NCBI GenBank assembly: GCA_964625745.1
Contig: CAZVCJ010000128.1
Span: 1 to 11,774, forward strand
Length of the DNA: 11,774 bases
Origin: CAZVCJ01 sp964625745
Lineage (GTDB): Bacteria > Chloroflexota > Anaerolineae > VGOG01
Direction: 5' to 3'
The notes beneath the pieces are model-generated. The model was not told the origin of the DNA and searched no databases. It was given only the letters and a program-made list of their open reading frames with translations. Shown in pieces: positions 6,395 to 11,774 of the stretch (positions within the stretch are counted from its first letter, which is position 1; each line of letters starts with the position of its first letter). A program made the translations under genes and the position numbers.

Positions 6395-6907
6395 CTATTC
6401 GGCACGGAGCATATATCTATACCAATCGTGCCATTGTTCTTCTCCGTCAGGGCCTTTGCCGCTTGGTTCGCCAAATCCGTAGCATGCATTGCAGTCTGGG
6501 TTCGGTATTTCTCTTCCGTTTATCGTTCTTCCTACGATGGTGTGGAGCCATTCGTGAACTGTTATTTCTGCAGAGTTTCCCCCTCTTCGTGCTTTCTTCT
6601 CCATTTCTCGTTTACTCACACAGGCTCTAACTCGCCAGCCGTGCCCTTGAGCTCCGAATTCCTCGTTGGTGATGACTAGGGTCTGACTGTTCTGCGCTAT
6701 GGGCGGATGGGTCGGGCCGTAGTCCTTCCTGCACCTGCGATCGATTTCCCACCTGCAGATTCTGGTCGCCTCGTGAACCGTGGTTTGGAGTTCGATGTGA
6801 GGCGCCAATTCATTGACCAGCGCGCGCAGCTTTTTCGCCTCCTCTTCCGCAAACTGTCGGTCCTTGTCCTGTTCGTAGAAGATCTCCACACTGAATTCTG
6901 CCTTCAT
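6395..6907 (-). CDS. Putative small zinc metalloprotease-like protein (HEWLH motif)
   Basis: A 170-aa soluble protein that I do not recognise as a named family. The N-terminal third is charged and probably helical (residues 15-37, DRQFAEEEAKKLRALVNEL). The C-terminal half carries VHEWLHTIVG at residues 117-126, an HExxH motif as in zinc-dependent peptidases, with H118 and H122 as likely ligands and E119 as the catalytic base. It is not a full metzincin signature (HExxHxxGxxH). A CxxC pair (C139, C142) and H160 follow and might supply a third ligand or structural metal site. No signal peptide or membrane segment is seen. ATG 6907 is chosen because a GAGAGA stretch precedes it; an in-frame TTG lies 27 bp upstream. 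It is the single gene of the last cassette, between attC-b and attC-a. Peptidase activity is inferred from the motif only. Confidence 0.75.
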   Translation of the reverse strand: MKAEFSVEIFYEQDKDRQFAEEEAKKLRALVNELAPHIELQTTVHEATRICRWEIDRRCRKDYGPTHPPIAQNSQTLVITNEEFGAQGHGWRVRACVSKREMEKKARRGGNSAEITVHEWLHTIVGRTINGREIPNPDCNACYGFGEPSGKGPDGEEQWHDWYRYMLRAE

Positions 6908-6974
6908 GTCCGATCTCTCTCTAGCTTGACGCAACCGAAGGTGGACTTCCTTTGCGACTGGAAAAACGTCATGT

Positions 6975-7104
6975 GCCGAACGAGGGCGAGTTCAGCCGCA
7001 CGCGGGTGACACAACACACCCCACAAGTACCGAATCGCCCGCAACCGAAAACCTGAAGCAACAGAACTCTCGATCAGCGTGTCGGCTGCCTGCGCTGGTT
7101 GGGC
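6975..7104 (-). repeat. attC-b recombination site
   Basis: Outer cores on the minus strand are GCCCAAC (from 7098-7104) and GTTCGGC (from 6975-6981). Inner arms CAGCCGCACGC (6993-7003) and GCGTGTCGGCTG (7077-7088) pair with one extrahelical base, T7082 on the plus strand and so A on the gene-bearing strand. The site is 130 bp and begins 26 bp after the methyltransferase stop. The GTTCGGC core belongs to the following metalloprotease cassette and mirrors the GCCGAAC of attC-a. Confidence 0.88.
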
Positions 7105-7129
7105 GCTCTTGACATCCTGCCTCAGAATG

Positions 7130-7897
7130 TCACTTCCTCCCGTATAGAATGCCCACTGTGCCCAGCATAAACGGCAGTTTCAGTGCTTTGGGGATAAAGT
7201 CTGAATCGCTTGTATCTACCAATTCCACTGTCTCGATCCCCCAACTCCTGATCTTTTCAAGCAAATCATCGACTTCGCCGTACACTTGCTTCCACAGAAA
7301 CAGATCCTGAAGTACAAACCACCCCCCTTTCTTCACCACTCTCAGAGCTTCCTTGACCAGTCCTCTCTTATCCCTGACATCCCTCACTTCGTGAAACACC
7401 AAGTTACTGACCACCCCATCAAAAGTCTCGTCATCAAACGGCAGCGAAGAAGCACTGGCTCTCTCAAAGGTTACCCGCTCTGCTACCCCTTCGATGGCTG
7501 CATTCCTGTCACAAACCCCTCTCGAATACTCCCACGCTGTGCCCCAATAGTCTATGCCTATGGCTTCAGCCTGAGGATATCGCTTCGTTATCTGGATCGT
7601 CAAAGGACCATTTCCGCAGCCAATATCGAGGACCTTCCCTACCCCATCCCAATCCGCAATATGATCTAGCACCAGGTCTTGAATCCTGGCCTGGATATTC
7701 CCTCCCCTCGGCGAGAACAAGTATCGCGCATACGCAAAGTAGAGAAAGCACAGGAAGAAGAAGACCGCAACAACACCCAATACGGGAAGCAGAAAAGCCA
7801 ATCCTCCAAAGAGAAGGCTCAGCACACCTGGCACCAAGATGAGTTTTGTAGAAACCCAACTCCCATAGTTTGCTTTCTCAGCGGTCAATTCACTCAC
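7130..7897 (-). CDS. Membrane-anchored class I SAM-dependent methyltransferase
   Basis: A 255-aa protein with two hydrophobic helices at about residues 19-37 and 39-57, followed by a Rossmann-type methyltransferase domain. Motif I is VLDIGCGNG (89-97), the AdoMet-binding glycine loop. D116 in AIGIDYWG fits the acidic residue at the end of strand 2 that binds the ribose. FDGVVSNLVFHEV is the motif IV region, and LRVVKKGGWFVLQD the post-strand-5 segment. The substrate cannot be read from the sequence; an intracellular or membrane-linked small molecule or lipid is possible. I chose GTG 7897 because AAAGGAG lies 10 bases upstream and because longer in-frame starts would run into attC-c. It is the only gene in its cassette, between attC-c and attC-b, and is less GC-rich than the nuo genes. 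The domain call is firm, the role unknown. Confidence 0.9.
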   Translation of the reverse strand: MSELTAEKANYGSWVSTKLILVPGVLSLLFGGLAFLLPVLGVVAVFFFLCFLYFAYARYLFSPRGGNIQARIQDLVLDHIADWDGVGKVLDIGCGNGPLTIQITKRYPQAEAIGIDYWGTAWEYSRGVCDRNAAIEGVAERVTFERASASSLPFDDETFDGVVSNLVFHEVRDVRDKRGLVKEALRVVKKGGWFVLQDLFLWKQVYGEVDDLLEKIRSWGIETVELVDTSDSDFIPKALKLPFMLGTVGILYGRK

Positions 7898-7946
7898 GAT
7901 TCCGTTTCTCCTTTCTCGCCTACTGCAACCATTAGACCGTAAGAGC

Positions 7947-8072
7947 GCCCAACGTGGGCGTAACTGGCTCGCCAACTCTTGCAAGACTTCACTATTTGAT
8001 TATAGCCAAAGATTGCAATTTTCGCGACGCTTACCAGAGCCGAAGGCGAGTCCAGTTAACGCGGGGTTGGGC
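7947..8072 (-). repeat. attC-c recombination site
   Basis: Cores GCCCAAC (7947-7953) and GTTGGGC (8066-8072) are exact complements. Inner arms TAACTGGCTCGCC (7961-7973) and GGCGAGTCCAGTTA (8045-8058) pair perfectly except for one extrahelical base (T8051, A on the gene-bearing strand). The central 70 bp is the variable stem and contains a short TTGCAA inverted pair. The 126-bp site starts 16 bp after the stop of the 300-aa unknown gene. This is one of the clearest sites in the array. Confidence 0.94.
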
Positions 8073-8088
8073 TGCATGTATCTTATAT

Positions 8089-8991
8089 CTATTTCTTAGG
8101 CTCTGATCCAACAATCCTTGTTCCTTCGACTGTTGACAATTTACGATATGTTATAAGCCAGAACTCATCAAATGCTTTCAGAATATTAAGGTGGCGAGAT
8201 GCACGCTTTAGCAGTTTCTCCCAAGGTTGCCAAAAGCCATTATAGATATGTCCACGAGGCAAATCATGTGCTATCAATACCGCGTGATCAACTTTTTTCC
8301 ACTTGGTTCTTCCATCTATCTTATCAGTGATCTTTCTTACAATGCTTTCCTCTAACTCATTCTCATCTATAAGTGTTGCACCACCTAAGATAACAAGTGG
8401 AGATGCTTTTCCATCCGAGCGGCGAATGTCATTAATTTGTGTACTACCAACGACCAGGAAATTCCCGAATGCCGAAAGCGCTGGATAATCTCGAGGATCA
8501 ATTCTGCAACTCAAAACATGATCAGAAAGCATTTTCGGTGACGGGAAGTTTGTTTGCAAGAGATCAACGAACTCACGCGCGAATACTTTTACCATTCTCT
8601 TCGTTATACCGCTCTTTTGCCACTTAGATCTAACATCATCTGATGCAGAAACTGTTAGGTTCGATACCAGTTGTACAACATTCCCCAGATAACGATCACC
8701 CAATTTCTGGCGTTCAATCTCTGCATATATTTCGTTAGTCAGACTTTCTACCAATGCACGAGTAGCATATAGCTGATCAAGCTCAAATAACTCTGCGCCG
8801 ATTGTTATTTCATCCCAATAGAAGAATCGATCTGGTGGATCTTGTGCAACTGCCTTGTTGCCCTTTAGCAATATACCAGTTTCGCTCTTGTAAGCTTGAA
8901 TGAAAGCTTCACCAACAGACCTCTCCTGGTCATCCTTTGATTTGGGATTGTCTACTCGAAAAACTCTGCTGCTAACTTTGGCCTTTGTCAT
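8089..8991 (-). CDS. Cassette-encoded protein of unknown function, possibly PD-(D/E)XK nuclease-like
   Basis: A 300-aa soluble protein that I do not recognise. There is no signal peptide or membrane helix. Near the N-terminus (residues about 44-62) it has DPPDRFFYWDEITIGAELFEL, a pattern of acidic residues beside a short beta segment that resembles the core seen in many uncharacterised restriction-endonuclease-fold proteins of mobile DNA. The second half has hydrophobic strands such as NFLVVG, SPLVILGG and HAVLIAHDLP. The nuclease suggestion is weak and based on pattern only. The start is taken as ATG 8991; an in-frame TTG at 9015 falls inside the attC-d core and was rejected. There is no clear Shine-Dalgarno. 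The gene is AT-rich compared with nuo, fills its cassette between attC-d and attC-c, and is intact. Confidence 0.8.
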   Translation of the reverse strand: MTKAKVSSRVFRVDNPKSKDDQERSVGEAFIQAYKSETGILLKGNKAVAQDPPDRFFYWDEITIGAELFELDQLYATRALVESLTNEIYAEIERQKLGDRYLGNVVQLVSNLTVSASDDVRSKWQKSGITKRMVKVFAREFVDLLQTNFPSPKMLSDHVLSCRIDPRDYPALSAFGNFLVVGSTQINDIRRSDGKASPLVILGGATLIDENELEESIVRKITDKIDGRTKWKKVDHAVLIAHDLPRGHIYNGFWQPWEKLLKRASRHLNILKAFDEFWLITYRKLSTVEGTRIVGSEPKK

Positions 8992-9009
8992 AATAATATT
9001 CTTTATGCA

Positions 9010-9134
9010 GCCCAACGGATGGGCTTAGCTGCGGGGCGGTTTGGCAAAGTGCCTTTGCCTTTATTTTACTCAGATTAGCAGGACTCGCCAATTTGGGCGC
9101 CCAGTAGCCCCGTCAGCTAGAGCAGGTGTTGGGC
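9010..9134 (-). repeat. attC-d recombination site
   Basis: Cores GCCCAAC (9010-9016) and GTTGGGC (9128-9134) are exact complements. Inner arms TAGCTGCGGGGC (9026-9037) and GCCCCGTCAGCTA (9107-9119) pair with a single extrahelical base (T9113, A on the gene-bearing strand). The variable central part holds a small perfect hairpin, GGCAAAG with CTTTGCC (9043-9059). The site is 125 bp and begins 76 bp after the stop of the small membrane protein gene. Confidence 0.94.
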
Positions 9135-9210
9135 GGCCTTTATCGACTTGCTGCAAGTACCAGGTCGTTAGCGCTTTCTGGTTGTTTTGTTTTTAAAAGG
9201 CGATTTGCCA

Positions 9211-9579
9211 TCATTTTTCAGCATACTTCAAGAAGGATTCCTTGTGACTTTCCCGAATCTTTTTCTCCTTGATCCACTCATTCACTTTTTTACGTTTGAA
9301 ATTAAAGTGATGGTAAATATTCTTTATCGAGTGTTGAAATAGAGCTTGCGCCATGCCCTCTGCTTTTCCTACCTCTTGAATTGCAAGACTGTTATTCCCC
9401 ACTTGCAACTCCTTCAAACAGGCCTGTACGCTCCCCAATAGAATCCCTGTTTCCGAGTAAAGTTCCATCGCATCGGACTTTATGTATTTCTTTAGGTTGT
9501 AGTTCTTAACCGTTTGCCATACTGCAACGACGATACTCGCAGCACTTACAAGATAACTGACAATCTCCGATGCGCTCAT
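9211..9579 (-). CDS. Small membrane-anchored protein of unknown function
   Basis: A 122-aa protein not recognised as a named family. It has one N-terminal hydrophobic helix (residues about 5-24, EIVSYLVSAASIVVAVWQTV) and a mostly helical, charged remainder ending in a lysine-rich stretch (FKRKKVNEWIKEKKIRESHKESFLKYAEK). The expected topology is one membrane anchor with a cytoplasmic C-terminal domain. ATG 9579 is chosen because GGAGG lies 8 bases upstream; two upstream in-frame starts (ATG 9594, TTG 9612) lack such a site. The gene is AT-rich and alone in its cassette, between attC-e and attC-d. Short membrane proteins are common cargo in cassette arrays, but the role here is unknown. Confidence 0.8.
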   Translation of the reverse strand: MSASEIVSYLVSAASIVVAVWQTVKNYNLKKYIKSDAMELYSETGILLGSVQACLKELQVGNNSLAIQEVGKAEGMAQALFQHSIKNIYHHFNFKRKKVNEWIKEKKIRESHKESFLKYAEK

Positions 9580-9662
9580 TTCAGTATCCTCCATGCTTTT
9601 TCTTATCGCCAACCAAAATATTGGCTACGATTTGATGATTCAGCGGCTGATGGGACGTTGCC

Positions 9663-9794
9663 GCCCAACGGTTGGTGTGAGCCGCGCCCACCCGCCCCTG
9701 CTGGTAGGACACGCTTGAATCACTGACACCTGCGCGGGCAAGGCACGATAGTTTCAAGCGCCAGGGTTGGCGTCGGCTCCACACGATGTTGGGC
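9663..9794 (-). repeat. attC-e recombination site
   Basis: Cores GCCCAAC (9663-9669) and GTTGGGC (9788-9794) are exact complements. Inner arms GTGTGAGCCGCGCC (9675-9688) and GGCGTCGGCTCCACAC (9769-9784) pair with two extrahelical bases in the gene-bearing strand, giving AGCCGACGCC, the same wording as the classical aadA1 site. The central region has a perfect 8-bp inverted pair, CGCTTGAA (9712-9719) and TTCAAGCG (9753-9760). The site is 132 bp and follows the ABC permease stop by about 80 bp. Confidence 0.94.
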
Positions 9795-9877
9795 GGCTCC
9801 CCCATCTTCAAAGACTATCTGTTGGCTTTGACTACCGCCAAGCCTGGACTTGGCTGTCCAACGATAGCGTCAAATAG

Positions 9878-10681
9878 CTATCGCGCCTGATCTGCACGCA
9901 GCCACCACGCAAAGGTTGCCGCAGCGCCAACGATACAAGTTAACACTAACAAAATATAGCTGTGAATTCCCAGTGGCACAGCGCGCTGCCCATACACCAC
10001 ACTAAACATGAGACTAAACTGCGCGGGCACGGCCCACGGAAACCAATCGCTCCACCCCATCAAGCCCACAACTTGGGCCAGGCCCAACGTAGAAAAGGCC
10101 CAAGCCAGCGGAGATAGGTAGCCACGGCCTGCACTGGCAAACAAAGCGACAAAGGGCATGAGCAGCAAAGTCAAGAGAACGGTAATTATGAGCATCCAAA
10201 ATGATGTCCACCCCAACTCGATAGACCAGCCCTCTAGGCCAATCGCTGCTCCAATGCCAAGTCCGAGCGCAAAAATCAAGATGGCAAGCCCCACTATCCA
10301 GAGAGCCGCCACCACAAACTTGGCGGCGACGATGATCTCGCGCGGGGTGGGCAGGGCCAATAATTCTTTCGCGGTGTGATCGGAAAACTCGCGCCCAAAG
10401 ACCCAGGCCGTTACGAACGCAAACAGGATGGCGCCTCCGCCAGCCGTTCCCACCGAAAGGAAATCGAAATAGGCAGGCCAATCAGCCCTTCCCCCGCTAA
10501 GCAGTTGTGCTTTTGCGCCGATCAATCCCATCGCGCGCGCGCCCTCGGGATCTCTCATGATCATCATGAACAGTCCACCTATGATGGGAAAGATTGAGAA
10601 TGCGGCGGCCGTCACCAAAGACACTTTAGAGCGGCGAGCTTTGAGCGCCTCGGCCCAGAAAGCAGCAAGGAAAGCGTTCAT
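9878..10681 (-). CDS. ABC-2 type transporter permease (BcrB-like)
   Basis: Membrane half of an ABC exporter, 267 aa with about six transmembrane helices (roughly 19-42, 72-94, 114-143, 157-183, 187-207 and 236-262). The segment GREFSDHTAKELLALPTPREIIVAAKFVV after helix 2 is typical of permeases that pair with BcrA-type ATPases in bacitracin, lantibiotic and related peptide export or self-protection. Its ATG overlaps the ATPase stop by 4 bases (ATGA), and GGGAG lies 8 bases before the start, so the two are translationally coupled. It is the downstream gene of the two-gene cassette that ends at attC-e. The substrate cannot be read from the sequence; resistance to an antimicrobial peptide is one family-based possibility. 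Confidence 0.93.
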   Translation of the reverse strand: MNAFLAAFWAEALKARRSKVSLVTAAAFSIFPIIGGLFMMIMRDPEGARAMGLIGAKAQLLSGGRADWPAYFDFLSVGTAGGGAILFAFVTAWVFGREFSDHTAKELLALPTPREIIVAAKFVVAALWIVGLAILIFALGLGIGAAIGLEGWSIELGWTSFWMLIITVLLTLLLMPFVALFASAGRGYLSPLAWAFSTLGLAQVVGLMGWSDWFPWAVPAQFSLMFSVVYGQRAVPLGIHSYILLVLTCIVGAAATFAWWLRADQAR

Positions 10682-11589
10682 AGTTTTTCTCCCGTCAAGC
10701 GCAAAAAATAATCTTCCAGGTCTTCTTGTTCTACCGCCAACCTAAAGGGCGGCGTTCCGGCGTTGACCAGAATCGTCGCCACTTTCTCCGGCGCCTCAAC
10801 GGCGCGCGCTTCGTCCAAGACAAGCGCACCCTCGCCTGCTTGCACTTTGAAGCCGGCTTGAGCCAGCGCGCTTTGCGCAGCCTCAAGCTGGCGCGCTTTG
10901 ACTATCAATCGCCGCGACCGCAATGCCTCCAATTTCTCTGCGTCGAGTTCCTCAAGCAAATGGCCTTGGTGGATTATGCCGATGCGCGTGGCGAGGCGGT
11001 CCACCTCCGTTAGGATGTGGCTCGACATGAATATTGTCACGCCCTTTTCGCGGGCGAGACTCGCCAAGAGCTCACGAATCTCTACCACGCCCGCCGGGTC
11101 GAGGCCGTTGGCGGGTTCGTCGAGGATCAATAACTCGGGCTCGTGCAGCAACGCGCGTGCCAGCCCCAGACGTTGGAGATTGCCTGTGGAAAGTCCGCCC
11201 GCTTTTCGGTCCGCGTAAGCGGCGAGATCCAGGCGCTCGATGACGTGGGATGTGGCGCTCGTGTCCGAAATCCCTTGCAGGCGGCGGGCGACCTCCAGGT
11301 TTTCCCTCGTAGTCAATTCGGGATAGGCGGTGGGCCTTTCAACCAGGTGACCGACGCGCCGCCACGGCCCACGTCCGTTTGGCCCGGCAGCCTGCCCCAA
11401 CACCCTCACCGACCCCGCGCTTGGACGGACCATGCCTAATAAGGCGCGGATGGTCGTCGTCTTGCCCGCGCCGTTAAGCCCAATAAAGCCATAGATTTCC
11501 CCCAACCCCACGCGCAGATTGACCGAGTCAACAGCGCGCACCTGGCCATAGGATTTTGATAACTCGTATGTTTCGATTGCAAAACTCAT
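10678..11589 (-). CDS. ABC transporter ATP-binding protein (BcrA-like)
   Basis: ATPase half of an ABC exporter, 303 aa. Walker A is GLNGAGKT (37-44). The signature is LSTGNLQRLGLARALL (133-148), with STGN in place of the usual SGGQ. Walker B is LLILDEP (153-159) with catalytic E158, followed by the D-loop GLDP, and the H-loop is H191. The Q-loop glutamine is absent (GHLVERPTAYPELT), which together with the STGN signature is usual for the BcrA-type family. About 80 C-terminal residues form the extra domain seen in this family. ATG 11589 has AAGGTG just upstream. It is first gene of the cassette after attC-f and is coupled to the permease by a 4-base overlap. It would power export or extraction of a hydrophobic or peptide compound; the substrate is unknown. 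Confidence 0.95.
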   Translation of the reverse strand: MSFAIETYELSKSYGQVRAVDSVNLRVGLGEIYGFIGLNGAGKTTTIRALLGMVRPSAGSVRVLGQAAGPNGRGPWRRVGHLVERPTAYPELTTRENLEVARRLQGISDTSATSHVIERLDLAAYADRKAGGLSTGNLQRLGLARALLHEPELLILDEPANGLDPAGVVEIRELLASLAREKGVTIFMSSHILTEVDRLATRIGIIHQGHLLEELDAEKLEALRSRRLIVKARQLEAAQSALAQAGFKVQAGEGALVLDEARAVEAPEKVATILVNAGTPPFRLAVEQEDLEDYFLRLTGEKL

Positions 11590-11645
11590 GCTGCACCTTT
11601 AACACATATAGCTCTATTATGGTTGCCCAACGCCGCCCTTGTGCC

Positions 11646-11774
11646 GCCCAACGGCCTGGGGATAAGCCGCCGCGCGGTCACTGACAAGGCACGCCACGTT
11701 AACCAGAACGACACGCTGGCAGAGAGCCCCACGTTAACCCGCGCGAAGCGCGGTCGGCTTCATCCCCTTGTTAG
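11646..11774 (-). repeat. attC-f recombination site, truncated by the window edge
   Basis: The core GCCCAAC (11646-11652) is complete; the opposite core reads GTTAG at 11770-11774 and stops at the window end, so GC is expected next. Inner arms GGGGATAAGCCGCCGCGC (11658-11675) and the 20 bases at 11748-11767 pair over 18 bp with two extrahelical bases, again giving AAGCCGACCGC on the gene-bearing strand. The site lies upstream of the ABC cassette and would be the attC of another cassette beyond the window. Confidence 0.92.

Larger units (their letters stand above)
6221..11774 (-). mobile_element. Integron-type gene cassette array (CALIN), five complete cassettes, truncated by the window edge
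   Basis: Six attC-like sites (a-f) separate five cassettes, and all genes run on the minus strand. With cleavage at G^TTRRRY the cassettes are about 6227-6980 (metalloprotease-like), 6981-7952 (methyltransferase), 7953-9015 (300-aa unknown), 9016-9668 (small membrane protein) and 9669-11651 (ABC exporter pair). Each gene is followed closely by its own attC, as in integron arrays. Base composition differs between cassettes (AT-rich at 8000-9600, GC-richer at 9900-11600) and from nuo, which fits separate origins. No tyrosine recombinase gene or attI is present. By array polarity an integrase, if present, would lie beyond 11774, and 6221 is the integrase-distal end. The array has not been matched to any known integron. 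Confidence 0.88.

Noticed and set aside
6428..6679. 83-codon plus-strand frame opposite the metalloprotease-like gene
   Set aside because: It lies against the cassette direction, overlaps the HExxH coding frame, and has no ribosome binding site or recognisable features.
7898..7984. Longer N-terminus for the methyltransferase, starting at 7984
   Set aside because: The extension runs through the attC-c core and stem, while GTG 7897 has a strong AAAGGAG site and starts a sensible membrane-anchor sequence.
8992..9015. TTG start at 9015 for the 300-aa gene
   Set aside because: The TTG is part of the attC-d GTTGGGC core; ATG 8991 lies just inside the cassette.
8089..9579. Shared peptide SETGILL in the two neighbouring unknown cassette proteins, suggesting duplication
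   Set aside because: The surrounding residues and the underlying bases differ, and the lengths and architectures are unrelated; chance is the simpler explanation.
6221..11774. Complete integron with integrase
   Set aside because: No recombinase gene is encoded on either strand and no attI-like site could be recognised, so only an integrase-lacking cluster can be claimed within this window.

Overview
The window joins two unlike regions. Positions 1-6111 (+ strand) are the 3' end of a GC-rich respiratory Complex I operon, nuoJ-nuoK-nuoL-nuoM-nuoN, encoding the membrane proton-pumping arm of NADH:quinone oxidoreductase. Positions 6221-11774 (- strand) are lower and more variable in GC. They carry an array of five unrelated cassettes (six genes), each bounded by an imperfect inverted repeat of about 124-132 bp with the anatomy of an integron attC site. 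No integron integrase or attI is visible, so as seen this is a cluster of attC sites lacking an integrase (CALIN). By the polarity of the sites, an integrase, if there is one, should lie beyond 11774.

The host is probably a member of Chloroflexota, perhaps Anaerolineae-like. This is inferred from the GC-rich nuo genes and from short dispersed repeats of a kind I associate with that group: a CCCTGAGC...TCGAAGG palindrome inside nuoL and nuoN, a CCCTCACCC...GGGTGAGGG palindrome upstream of nuoJ, and ACGT-AAA tandem strings between nuo genes. The assignment is moderate in strength, since no 16S or ribosomal marker is present.

Layout: a palindromic repeat upstream of nuoJ (13-95); nuoJ (180-728), nuoK (731-1033), nuoL (1082-3010), nuoM (3078-4571) and nuoN (4612-6111), with ACGT-AAA strings inside nuoJ and in the nuoK/L, L/M and M/N spacers; a terminator hairpin (6143-6173); then the convergent array. 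In lower-to-upper coordinate order the array holds attC-a, a small HExxH putative metalloprotease, attC-b, a membrane-anchored SAM methyltransferase, attC-c, an unknown 300-aa protein, attC-d, a small membrane-anchored unknown, attC-e, a two-gene BcrAB-like ABC exporter, and attC-f, which is cut by the window edge.

The attC calls rest on four points. The outer core boxes fit or nearly fit RYYYAAC...GTTRRRY. The inner arms pair over 11-18 bp with an extrahelical base at the same place in all six sites, an A in the strand that carries the genes, as in the classical aadA1 site. All cassette genes run in the orientation the sites predict. Finally, the variant core GCCGAAC/GTTCGGC at the two ends of the metalloprotease cassette is what insertion of one circular cassette would produce. 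The nuo genes form one enzyme; the cassette genes have no evident functional link to it or to each other.
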